Shown here piece after piece: positions 52,301-64,000 of a DNA stretch of 64,000 nt; the first letter of the stretch is position 1; each line of letters starts with the position of its first letter. The position numbers and the translations under genes were made by a program. Origin of the DNA: Lycocorax pyrrhopterus obiensis (lineage: Eukaryota > Chordata > Aves > Passeriformes > Paradisaeidae); assembly GCA_014706295.1 (NCBI GenBank), contig JACSVZ010000002.1, positions 23,656,757-23,720,756 of the forward strand, in the 5' to 3' direction. The notes beneath the pieces were generated by a model. The model searched no databases, had not been told where the DNA came from, and was given only the letters and a program-made list of their open reading frames with translations.

Positions 52301-54584
52301 TATCCCTTTCTGAGTGTATGGCCACGGTCAGAGTAATAGCTGATAAAATAATGCTGGACTACAAAAGAAATTTAATGAAAACTGTTTTGATTTTAGCTAA
52401 TGCAGTGGTACTGTCTTGCCTCTAGCACCCAAACAACTGTAGGCTTTGCACAGTTTGCATGTTGGTGATGTTTCTGCCTCTGTCTGCACTTAAGTATGAA
52501 TGAACACTGTTTTGAAAGTATTTCTGCTCTATACAGTATGCACTGGTACAAATAGTCCTGCCTCCCTATTGCTGCTGCCATGCTCTGGCTGTTTGGACCA
52601 TAAGCAGCCAGGAAGAAAACCCAGAAGAGGGAATTGATCTGAGTTAGATCTATTCTGCTTCTCTGTGCAGTCATAAAAAAACACCATCAAGGGAAATTGT
52701 GGAAATATGGATGAACAGAAGGGGTGGATCAGAAACAAAAAGGGCAGTATCAGCTCTGGTGCCAATTAAAACCACTTTAGAAACTACAGTGTAAGTTTCT
52801 CAAACAACGTTAGTGTCATAAAAAGATACTGGAGGCAGATTTCCAGCTTGCTAAGTGCATGCTTCATCATAACTTTAAAAATTACTGTATAATTTCTGAA
52901 GCTTTCAGGGAAGTCTGATAAAGGTTTCACACTGATCTGGGCAGGGAAGTGGGCCCTGGGGAGGAGAACTACCCAAGAAAAGAATAAGAAATGTAGGGGG
53001 AAAAGAAATGCACTTTTTTGTGGTTTTTTTCTGGCAGAGAGTGGGGGGTAGGGAACATTCTCTTGTGGTGCCTTTTGCTTTACAAGCAGGAAGAACTATT
53101 CTTAAGTAAGTGCCTGCATGTTACATTGGCACTGGAGCAGGTTTTTCATAAGGCGGTCACCAAGGGATTCCTGAGCATCACAACTCTGCAGAGTGCTGAG
53201 ACTGATACAGCTGGTTCCCCCAGCTTATGTCTCGTCTACCACTGCTTGTCTTTGCTTCCGCAAATCTCTGCAACTGGCAGTGGGATTTTTCTTTTAACAA
53301 ACTGTGTTTTTGAACCTTACCCCAGTGGATTTCTGTCTCATTTTCAGACAGCCAAGTATAAGTTTGCCAGTACCTAGTAAATGCTGGATTGATGATTGAA
53401 CTATTCCTAGGCATAGGTCAGGCTGTGTAAGAACTGCTTTATGAGTCACGGTAGAGGAAGCTGAATGGGCTTGTGAAGCTGGAAGAGAGACACGGTGACT
53501 TAACAGACAGCAGTAAACCCGCTCTTTTACATCAGCAGGCTGGATTCCATAGTCTCAAGTGGCCATGCACCATCTTGAGCTGGATATCTGCTGTCATTGT
53601 TTTCCAGCCAGGTTTGGTAGACATTAAAGTCTCTCCTCACATGAGGAGGCATGCCTAGCTGTGGAGGCAGCAGGAGGGGAACGCATGTCCCAGTCCCAGC
53701 AGCACCACAGCAGGGAAAGCCCATGTGCAAATGTCCTCTGTGACTTTGTGAGCGGCATTCGGAAATAGCACTGGCTGAGAACCTCCTGTGCAGTGTCACT
53801 GACACCTCCTGCGTCAGGCGGGTGACCTGGATCTTTCTGTTCTGCAGGACCTCCCTGTCTAATGTAGCAGCAAATAAGGGACACAGGTCTGAAAAGTCAC
53901 CTTACCTAACCAGAAGTACTGGATCCACGGGTGAGGTGGCTGTGCTTTGGCACTCAGTCATTTTTTTCTTATGACTCTGGGAACTCTATGAAGCAGATGT
54001 GGAAGGAACAGAGGCAGTGATGAACATAAACTGTGTGAACTCCATGTTATGTATTTTGATAGTAGATGGTGTTGTGAGCAAGCACTATTAGAAACAAAGG
54101 GAATGTAAGTCTAGTGAATGCTGCTTTTCAGACCACTTGCTGGCGTAGTGACTGTCCATAAAAAAAGGTAAGGCAGCAGTTTTCCATAGACACCATCCCT
54201 TTATCAAGTTATCACTTACCAAAGTACTTCATGATGAGAGCCAGGGTCTGATTTTGTAGGTCTAATCTCAGAACTGACAATCTTGTCAAATCTTGTGGAG
54301 AAGTTGTGGAAATTCTGTTTCAGGTTATTTTTTCACTGCAAATATGATTTTCCTTAGAATTCTTTGTTAATTAAAACTGTGCAACCCCCCCCTGCATTTT
54401 GTCATATTTAACCTCTCTCTTAAGAACTAACTTTGTGACAGATTACTGGAGGTGGGTTAACATGATGCAATTTTTAAAATATTCCAAGACAGGCTTGTTG
54501 AACAGCAGATGCTATAAGCAAGGTGCCTGCTCCTGGAATATTAGTAGAAATGATGTCATAATTAGCAGACGTCAATTAATGCGA

Positions 54585-55560
54585 TGTCCTGAGGATCAGT
54601 CAACGTAGTACCATAAGGGAAAGTCTGATCTCACAAACTTACTGAAGTTCTTTGAAGAAGTTGGCAAAATACATTTGTTATAATCTGGTTGAGTCCCAGA
54701 TAGATTGAGTCCCAGATAGCTAGGACCTCTGCTGTTGAATGTAAGGATAAATAGTATGGAAAAGACGGTAATTAGTGAGATGAGGGTCTCTAGACAATAC
54801 TACAAATAGTGCCCACTGCAAAAGGATTTTATAGACACAGTGGTGGATATAAAACTCAATACAGGTAAAGGTGAAAGATTCACATGGTTGGGGGGAAAAT
54901 GGGTCCTAAATTTATATAGAATATTATTCTCTTAATTATTGCAGTTCAAAAACAAGATATCGAGATTATATTAAAAACTCTGAAGAAAATTAGCTTAGTC
55001 CTTAGTACCAGTCCAAAAAGTAAATGAAGTGTCAAAATAGAGGCTGTGCTGCCATGATGTGAATCCATGCACTTTGCATGTCCTAAATTAAAAAGGTATT
55101 AATGGCATTGGAAATAGATTAGAAACAGCAGAAATTATCCTAAAAATAGCACATAATCCACTTCTTCAGAATTAGGGCTAATCAATCTGTAAAAGAGCAA
55201 AAGATTGGTATGACAAGGGTGGTCACCTATAAAAGGTGATATGATAGAAATCTCTAAAATCACAAGTGGAATGGAGAGAGCAAATATGAAAAGTTTCTTT
55301 GGTGTCTACCCCTCAGTTCTCGTAGACAGTTAAAATTAAATTTAACAAATTGCCGGTTAAAACCAGATATTTCTTCACAATGAATAATTAAGCTGTGAAA
55401 TTTCAGGATGCTTTGGCTGTTAAAATTTTCCATAGATTTGGGGAGGTTTTGAACAACGTAGTGGAAGAAAAATGCATTACAGGTTATTCATATAAACCTA
55501 GCATATCTACCTCAAAAATTCATCAAGTGGTAAATTGCTGGAGACCGGGAGAGTGTTGTG
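54585..55560 (+). mobile_element. Ancient CR1/L3-like LINE remnant
   Basis: Broken frames recall LINE reverse transcriptase: KSDLTNLLKFFEEVGK at about 54620-54670, and later GDMIEISKITSGMERANM at about 55228-55285, which resembles the RGDMIEVFKIM block that follows RT in CR1/L3 clades. It is far more diverged than the other CR1 copies. Limits are approximate and the clade is not certain. Confidence 0.6.
54689..54719. repeat. 16-bp tandem duplication
   Basis: TTGAGTCCCAGATAGA at 54689-54704 is followed at once by 15 of the same 16 bases. It lies inside the old LINE remnant and looks like replication slippage. Confidence 0.9.
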
Positions 55561-58500
55561 TAAAAGTACCCATCTGTTCTTGCCCAGTTTTTGTACTTTT
55601 CATTGGTACACTCTGCTGTTAACTCTCTGGACAAGGAATTAGATGAGAAGTATCTGACCCAGTATAGCCATTATTATGTTTACAATACTTGAAAACAAAA
55701 TGGGAAATAAAAATGCATATATTGGTAACAATGAACTTTTAAAAGAACTGAAGTTATATATTGTCTGTTTGATTTTATATTTGTGAAGTCTAAAACAGAA
55801 TTTTGGCTGCAGCCCAGATATGAAGCTGTTTCATGACAGCACACAATAAACTGTATTAATCATTAAAATGTTGAAATATAAATAGTAGAAGTGGTAAATT
55901 CAATAATTAAGTTATCTAGTTATCATTAATAATGTTTGAGTATGTATATAATGAAAATAATCTTCAGCTTGCCTTAGCTAATGTCTTGAAACAGAATTGC
56001 TGTTAGGGATCAAATTCTTTCAAAGTAGGAATAAACTATTTTTTTCCCCCATTTAGAATTTTAGATATTTATTCCTAAGCAAAATTCAGATTTATTTTTG
56101 AGGATTGACACTTTTTTTTACAAGTCAGTCTGAAATAACTTCAGAAATAGCAAAGGATTCTTACCAGTCTTTGTCAGACCTTATTTTTAATTTATGCTAC
56201 AACCCTTCCAAATCTATATAGCTGAAAAAAAAAACCTGTAGGTTTTGCTTTTTTTAGTTTTGTAAAATACTTGTTTCATATTTTTGCAATTCCTCTTTTT
56301 TAGTCAAGTTTTAGTCAAGTTTGCAGTCAAGAAAAACTGTTTGTCTGTAGCATGCAGAAGAAGCTAAATAAAACAGGAATGCAACTCCTGCAAGTATTTA
56401 ACATATTTTAAACTCATTTTAATGTTTCCACAGAATTCCTCTGGAGAGGATATCTGAGATTCTGCCAGAAATTCAGCACCATCCTGATCCTTTCTAATTA
56501 ATTAAATCTCAATTTTCTTAAGCACAGGAGCCCTTACTCCCATCAAGGATTCTTTACTTCTCAATACCTAAAAACTTGCTCTCTTTCTTCTCTGGAAAAT
56601 CATGGGCTGTTTCACAAATCTGGGCACTAGTTTTCCTCTAGAATCTGCTGGTCTACATCTTTATGTTTTGCTGTATCCAGTAACCATTTACCTAGGTCAG
56701 ACATAGCTTTGACATAATAGCTTCGGATCACCAAGTTTGGCTGAGATTATATCTTGCCTCAGATACCTTTGAACAGCCTTCTTGTCTGCCTGCCTTTAGC
56801 TTTTAGTGTAACCACAGGATGATGTCCAAAGAGATGTCTGGATCTGGTTTAATCCACTCTCATGAAAATTGCTGTTAAAGTTGAAAATCGTTAAAATACT
56901 TTGAAGGATGAATAATTTGATTATATAGGATGGTTATGTGAAGTATGGTGTAGTTTGTGTGCTAAACCAGTAAAACAAAACCATTCCTAGCTTTCTACAA
57001 CTGTATTGCAATAATTTAAGATGAAAATTTACTGCAAACTGGTTAGCCTTAGTCAGTACAAATGCCACTGGATTTGTTGGAGCACAGATGCTCTTTTATT
57101 GTTATGACACATTTCTGCATGAACAGAGAGTTTTTTGTTTTCGGGCATAATGAGAAATTGAAACAGTGGATGCAACAGTGAAATGTTCCAGCAGACACAA
57201 GATGTAAGAATCTGGTGACCTGGATGTTATGGTTCAGAATATAAAGAATGGGGTTTATATCAAAGTTTTGCTATTTAAGAAGGACTGTAAGAGACAAATG
57301 TAACAAGACTTCTAAAAGAATGATTAAAAAAAACAATTACGTCTGTGTTCACTGATATTCTTTGGACACGTGAGATGAAGTTTATGCCAGGCAGGAGTGA
57401 GCAGAAAACTCCCCACCTGATACTCCCAAACTTCTCAGCAATATTAGCTGTGAAAAGAACAGAGAAAAAGTAAAATTTAAAATTTTTATTTCTATCATAG
57501 AACATCTGCTTTCTTTGATTATGGCTTAGGTTTTTAATATAGATACTAATTTTAAAGCACATTATAACATTTGTTTTTCCTTAAGCTTGGATGTCAGGAA
57601 GGATAGTAATATTAATTGTTAGTTTATATTTCCTTTGTTTCTGAAGGAAACTTCATTGTCCTGACTGGAGGGAACATTGTATTGACAAGTAGCATAGGTA
57701 CATATTAATTTAGAAAGATGCAGCAGGAAAAAAAATAATCATAAGAGACTTATGCAGCCTCAACCATTCCCTAGAAATAAAAAAAATGCCAGAATTAGGA
57801 ATGTTTGGTCAGAACAATCACAATTCACCTGCTTGTGTAGGCCCATTATTAATATGTCCTTTAGTTAAATAAACACCTACTAGTTTTGCCTTATTTGTCT
57901 TGCATGACAATGGCCCATGGATGATGAAATTTTTGTAGAGTCCTTTCTCCTTTCTGTTTTCAACCTACTGCAAACTGTTTTTCCTTGTTTCCTGCATTTT
58001 TCTTGTTCCTGGCGATCCAGCCAGGCTTGTTACTTCTGCTGCTCTTTTTCCTATCAGATTGCTAGCAGGAATAATGAGAGCACAGGAGAAATGGCATAAC
58101 TGCTGTTACTGTCTTCTCTGTCTGGCTTCAGCATGACCCCTGGATGTGATCACAGGGAAAGTTCTAAACATCAGACACTGTGTCTGTACAGTTACTTATG
58201 ATCCCAGTGTCCATACAGTTACTTCTGGTGAAAGCTTCATGGAAATAGTTGAAGAACTTCTCAATTAAAATAATAAAGATTTTACTACTTGGGTAAAACA
58301 GAATATTTTTTTCTGACTGGTTCTTGAAAATCTTTCTAACATTAAGCCTGTATAATGTTCTGTTTCATGTAATTCTGATGCCAAATGGGTCAGATTTTGC
58401 AAAGTGAGTGACTCTGGTACCTTGCATTTCTCCTTCTTCCTGTCCTTGCCTTACATGGGAAAGGTCAGTACTAGTCAGTTCTACAGCTCTACAAAGAACA

Positions 58501-58594
58501 GCAGTCATTTCTATTGTAATAGTGTCTGCATCAGTCCCTAGGTATGTTGATTATGTTAGTAGGAGAACTGATAGAGGACCCAATAGAACTGCAT

Positions 58595-59158
58595 GGCCAG
58601 CAGGTCAAGGGAGGCTACCCCCCTCGGCTCAACTCTGCTCTTGTGAGGTGCCACTTGGAGCACTGTGTCCAGCTCCGGGGTCCCCAGTACAAGAATGGAC
58701 CTGTTGGAGTGAGTCCAGAGGACTGTCACAAAAATGTTTAGAGGCCTGAAATACCTCTGCTATGAAGAAATGCTAGAAGGATTGGGATTGTTCAGCCCAG
58801 AGTAGAGAAGGCTCTGGGGAGACCTTGTTGCAGCATTTCAATAGTTAAAGGGGGTTCTGTAAGAAAGATACAGACTTTTTACCAAGGCCAGTTTTGGCAA
58901 GGCAAGAGGCATTGATTTTAAACAGAAAGAAGTAGATGGGGATTGGACATAAGGAAGAAATATTTTATCATGAGGGTGGTGAGGCACTGAAACATGTTCT
59001 CCAAAGTTGTGGATGCCCTATGACTGGAAGTGTTCAAGGTCATGTTGGACAGGACTTTGAGCAGTTTGGTGTACTGAAAGATATCCCTGCTCATGACAGA
59101 AGGGTTGGACGTTTTGATCTTTAAAGATTCTTTCCAGTACAAACCCTTCTGTGATTCA
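58595..59158 (+). mobile_element. CR1 LINE 3' portion with terminus
   Basis: It has the CR1 blocks CACTTGGAGCACTGTGTCCA, CCAGTACAAGAATGGACCTG, GGAAGAAATATTTTATCATG, GGTGGTGAGGCACTGAAACA, and the end CAGTACAAACCCTTCTGTGA with the terminal TTCTGTGATTC motif. It differs from the 62195-62428 copy, suggesting another subfamily. It is 5'-truncated. Confidence 0.9.
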
Positions 59159-62100
59159 AGCTCAGGTAATATTGGATTTCTTTAAAATCTTTATTCTCTC
59201 TCTGTTTTTTTTGGCTTGATACTCATCTTGAAGCCAAAAATCATTATTATACAACAAGGTTGTGTTTCGTTGTAATTACACTGGTGTCAAGAATAATCTT
59301 CCTGAATACAGACTGTATATGACATACTATAATTAAACTTTGTTATCCATGGCCTGTATGTAAATTGTTAAACTGTTTGTATGCAGTGGGAAAACCAGCC
59401 AAATATTTCAGCAGAGGTGTTCTGGCAAAAGTTAAAAATACTTCTTCAAGTTATGTGTTTGTTTAAATTAATTTTAGATTAGATCCAATATATCTTTTGG
59501 CATTTCCCTGCCAAAGTCAGAATTTTGCAGGGGGGTATATTAAACATTTTATCAGAAGTTCAGCAGTTGCAGTTCTCCTAATTTTCTGGTGTAATTAAGA
59601 TGCAGGTGATGATCCTTGTCACTGCAGTTACCTGAATGGCTTGTTCCTAGTTAGCAATGATGACTCTTGAGATTGTGGGAAGTCAGCACCATGAAAAGCA
59701 GGGTGCATACCTCTTGGACTAAAAACAGTTAAATAGTTGCTGAAGTTGTCTCTCAGAAATGTTGTAAAATGCTTCTGAAATACTGTGTAGAAAACATACT
59801 TTGTTACAGGAATCCATCTCATTTTAGACACACAATGATCTCCCAGATTCTGTGTTTAGACCTTAAATGAATGTGTTGCTTTGAAGGAGTGCTGACTAGT
59901 TAAATTACCTCTTTGTTAAAAGGAAATTGATTTGTTCATTGATCTGAAAAAAAATCAAGATCTCTTTGAAAGATCAGTGGGGTCACATTGTCTTTTAGCT
60001 TTACACGGAACAAAACCAGCACGTAAGAATGCTTCCAGGAAACAATAAAAGTGTGTGCGTGTTTCTTTCTGGTCCGGTACGTTTGTGAACAGTGCTTGTC
60101 ATCTGTCTCAGTTGAATGTGCTTTCTTCACCTCCCACTTGAAAACATGGAAACAGATAGATCTTTCGTGTAATCAGAGTATATTTTACAAAATTTCATCC
60201 TTAGATATTTATGAAATTAATATACTGCACCAAGCAGAGATTTAGTTTAGTCTAGTCTTCAGAGTGTAGCTTGCTTAAGTGAAAGTAGGGAATTCTGAAA
60301 AAATTGCATATTCCTTGAAATGGTGTGCAGTGTTCTTTTCAGTGCTTTAAGTTATTTGGATAATAATAGAGAAATTACAATAAGTGCTGGTTATTTTATT
60401 CAGAACATGCAACCTGTGGACCTATCACCAGTCTACAGACAGAGCAGTGGTCCTCTCAATAGTCTTGTTATGAGCCAAGAGTCAGTGGTAGTATACTGTG
60501 ATTGTTGCTTTCCTCTGACAATCTCAAATACAGCATATTTTGTGAGATTGGACATTGATTTATTTGTTTCCTCACCTTTTTACTTTATTTGAAATACACG
60601 GCTGATTATAAAACCTGTAGTTTTTATGCTGAAATGCACTGATTTTAGATATTAATTATTTCCAAATGAGACTGTATGCTTTTAGAAAGGAACTATGCTT
60701 ATTGTGTACGGTCTTAGTGCAGGTGCCTGACCTTGTGTAGCTGTCCTTACATGTGAAGATTTACCCCGTAGGCCTCTTTCGTATTTACAAGATCCAGTAA
60801 GAGTATGACCCTACCAACTCTTGCATATGAAAAAGCTTCCTCAAACTGAGACACTTCTGCTTCAGGAAGATGCTAAGGTTTCTAAATGTATAAGGGTTTT
60901 TCAGATTTTACTGTGGAGTGTCCTCGTGAGCATCCCTGTGTTGCCATCCTATTTATTTTTGCTTTCTGTGGATGTGCCTTGGCAGACAGTAAGTTTTGTT
61001 TTCAGTTCTATCAGTTTAACACCAGTGAAAATGAAGTTGGCATTAAAGCTTTTGGCTGGCCACATTCTACCAGAGGTTCTCCAGAAGGTTGGCTTTGGGC
61101 CCTCAAGCATTTTCAAACTTGTTTACTTGTGCTAAGCTGAGCAAACATACTTGAAAAATACATCCTGGCCAGGGTCAAGGCGCATTGCACCCTGCATAGA
61201 TTGATCAGTCAAGTTTCCCATGAGGTTTTCTATAGCTCTTTATGTTGCCGTCTTCATTCCTCCTTTCATGTTCTAGCAGTGCTCTGTACCACTGCTGGTT
61301 GTCTTTACTCTCACTTTTTCTAGGCAGATAAATCTGACAGAAATACACAAATTTCTTCAGACATTCTGCCCCATACAGCGTCAGTCTGTGAGTCCCATCA
61401 GTCCATTACTCTCTGAACTTGTAAATCTTGGTGGTGGTTTCTCTGTAGTTTTTTGTCTACAAAATCTGAAGTCAGAGAGGACACACATTTGTCTTAAGCA
61501 ACAACGCAGCTCAGTTCAGTTGATCTCACAGCTAAGCGAAGTGTGTTTGGATGTTTTTTGCAGAGAGGTTCCCATCCCACTGGGCCTGTGAGAGTAGGGA
61601 GAAACCAGAGAAGCAACACGGTGACTGAAGTGTGTTCACATGCTGCCAGCATGGGAGGTGTTGCACTGGTTAAGAATATTCCCAGTCTCTGGTTCGTATT
61701 CTTTAGCTTATCACTGATGCTAAGTGAGTCATCAGCTGCTGGTACTTCTTTATACAGGTGCTGTGTGACACTTGTTCACTTCTGCTTGATGAAAAGGTGA
61801 TGCTATCAGCATTGGCCTGCGACACAGAAGTCACTTTTATAGATCCTTAATAAACTGACAATGTTTTATGCACTGTATCTAAAGTGTACTGTTACTTTAG
61901 TCAGTGGAACAGTCTATAGCAGGCTTTTTATACTAAAATAAACAGTGTGCTTGGGATTAAAATGCCAGAACTATGTCTGTCTGTAGCTTGACTTAATCTA
62001 ATAAAACGTCAAACATTTCTTTTTGTGCTTCTTCCCCTTCTGATCTAGATGGAGAAAGTCTTAGGGCGCTAGTGTCAGTAGACTAGGTACAAATATTTTA

Positions 62101-62194
62101 GATCTTAGATTTGAGTAGTCTATGTAACCTGCAGATTGAAGAGCTAGCCCTAAAAAAATTCTGCTGTATTTTATGCCCATGTATTTTAAAATAC

Positions 62195-62428
62195 CATTAA
62201 GAAGCATTAAGAAGAATATCTTCACCTGGAGGGTGGTTGGGCACTGGAACACACTCCCCAGGGAAGTGGTCACGGCACCAAGCCTGACAGAGTTGAAGAA
62301 ACTTTTGGACAACACTCTCGGGCACATGGTGTGACTCTTGAGGTTGTCCTGTGCAGGGCTGGGAGTTGGACTTCGATGATCATTGTGGGTCCCTTCCAAC
62401 TCAAGATGTTCTGTGATTCTGTGATTTC
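62195..62428 (+). mobile_element. CR1 LINE 3' end
   Basis: It includes GGGAAGTGGTCACGGCACCA, AGCCTGACAGAGTTGAAGAA, GGCACATGGTGTGACTCTTG, GTGGGTCCCTTCCAACTCAA, then two terminal units of TTCTGTGA. It is among the best-preserved copies here, about 230 bp and strongly 5'-truncated. Confidence 0.93.
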
Positions 62429-64000
62429 TCTTACATCACTGACTAAAGTACAGCAAATTAAATTATTAAGATTATTAAGGCCTTGACAGACAGTTGCATT
62501 GGGACCGACTCCAAAGTATTATCTGGATTTCACAGAACTTAAAGAACTTTTTATTTTAAAAATAATTTTCTACAGACATGAGGTCCTGAAATGAATTTTG
62601 AAATGAATCTGCAATTACAGTTGAGACAAATAGATATTCCAGAGCATAGTTATAGAATGATAACTCTTTTGTTCCATCCTACTGAATTGCTGTTCACCAA
62701 AGGGGAAAAAAAAAAAAGGATACACCACAACAGATTGCTCCTTTTAACTTGTGCTGCTGGATTTTTTCCCCCAACTACCTGCAGGAATGCAGTCTTTGTC
62801 CTGCTATCACAGTGTACCTTTCATTTGGCTGCACGGTATCTTGTCTCTCCTGCCATGTGTGTAGGTACCTACCTCACAGTGGATTTACCACATTTCAGTT
62901 AAGTGATGAATGCAAATATTGTAGACAACACAATTAAAATTAATGTAGCAATTACTTTAGCTACATCTAAGCAGAGTTTTTCCTTAAACTGTTTCTAGTC
63001 TATGCTGCAGCTGCCCCAGTTGCAGCCCTTTAAATGTATCAGTGCAAAGAAAACCAAAGCCATTCTTAAAATCCTTTTTTCTCCACAAACTACAGTTGTG
63101 AGAAAAGTGTGTCTGAAAGAAAATGCTCCACCTGGATGAAAGTCTTTATGGCTGAGTCAGTAAGCCAAAGTCTCAAATTACTAAACTGAGCAATAACTTC
63201 AACCTTCAACTTGTGGGTACATATGCCAGCATAAGGAGATTGTAACCTAAGTTGCTAGACTCTCTATCCCACAAGCATATAAATGAGGAAATAATTAATT
63301 CTCTCACTAGCCCACACTATGTTTTATTCAACTCTCAACATTACTGCCACTTTTCAACCTTGGTATTTAAAGCACAGAGAATGTCATATTGGTGATCATT
63401 GTACAAAGGGCGAGATGTTGGCATAGCAATTTTTTTGTTGTTGTTCTGTATTTTAATGGGTAAAATGTAATGAGAGTTTGATGATGTTGAGCCCCATTCA
63501 CAGAGGTTTAAAGTGGCAGAGACGCTTTCATTATTTCCTGTTGATGACTTAGAACTTTTGGCACAAACCTTGGCATATTTCAGTGTGTAAAAAAACCAAC
63601 AAACACCACCACTACTTTCCTATAACCAATTCTCAAGCTTTACTGAGTGTATTTGTTACTTCAGACTTTGCAGAAAAGTTCTCCCAGATACAGGTATCCA
63701 GAGAGAACAATTTTTAATTAATTAAAATTTGACAAATCTCAAATCTTAACTATAAACGTGTAAAAATTAGATTTAGCCTTTTTCTGCTGCATCTTAATTA
63801 CAGGCATCTGTGCCATCCATATGTAAAATAGGCATGCGCATTTGAATGCATCGTTCTTAATTTCGTCCTCTTGGTAAACTGAGCATTTTTGTTTTTTCTT
63901 TGTGTAGAGGGGAGAGGGTAAGGGAGGAAGAGGAGCACTAACCAGAGCTTTTTCTGCTGTTTCTGGGAGACAGCCTGGTATTCTGGGAGTTCTTGAACAT

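Larger units (their letters stand above)
38810..64000 (+). other. ANKIB1: Interpreted as ANKIB1 intron 1 (continues past the window)
   Basis: About 25 kb with no exon I can recognise on either strand, starting at the ANKIB1 leader donor. Contents are the CR1 copies and simple repeats listed separately. The stretches 39450-41700, 42240-42930, 46080-48355, 49035-54580, 55560-58590, 59160-62190 and 62430-64000 show ordinary AT-rich noncoding sequence in which I can support no gene, RNA or named repeat. Confidence 0.6.

Overview
The window is nuclear DNA of a vertebrate, almost certainly a bird. Protein-coding exons are short, are bounded by GT-AG introns, and translate into close orthologues of human genes. 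The only dispersed repeats I can recognise are CR1-type LINEs in various states of decay, and gene starts lie in CpG-rich islands. The gene order AKAP9 - CYP51A1 - (LRRD1 position) - KRIT1 - ANKIB1 is the conserved tetrapod arrangement known from human 7q21. I cannot fix the species from the sequence.

Layout. 1-2245 (+): the last two coding exons of AKAP9, its 3'UTR and poly(A) signal. 3533-14286 (-): a complete ten-exon CYP51A1 (lanosterol 14-alpha-demethylase, 503 codons, no frame defects), convergent with AKAP9, with a CpG-rich promoter that carries CCAAT, GC-box and SRE-like motifs. 15360-15724 (-): a decayed leucine-rich-repeat stretch with a stop codon and a frameshift, lying where LRRD1 lies in mammals; I read it as a relic of that gene. 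16765-36162 (-): KRIT1 (CCM1), with all 16 coding exons, 736 codons, three NPxY/F motifs, ankyrin repeats and a FERM domain, and a long 3'UTR. About 37.8-39.4 kb: a CpG island acting as a bidirectional promoter for KRIT1 (-) and ANKIB1 (+). 38810-64000: interpreted as ANKIB1 intron 1. No ANKIB1 coding exon is visible, so its start codon is expected to the right of the window. This part holds most of the CR1 copies, including a roughly 3.1 kb copy that keeps remnants of ORF1, endonuclease and reverse transcriptase.

The neighbours are not a functional pathway: a Golgi/centrosome scaffold, a sterol-synthesis enzyme, a Rap1/ICAP1/CCM adaptor and an RBR ubiquitin ligase share ancient synteny only. 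I found no tRNA, rRNA, CRISPR array or novel multi-gene system. The points worth a second look are the LRR relic, a perfect 22-bp inverted repeat in a KRIT1 intron, a repeated element just upstream of the CYP51A1 start codon, and the structure of the CR1 copies. Exon borders were read by eye from splice consensus and known protein families. All three genes close in frame across every junction, which supports the models strongly.
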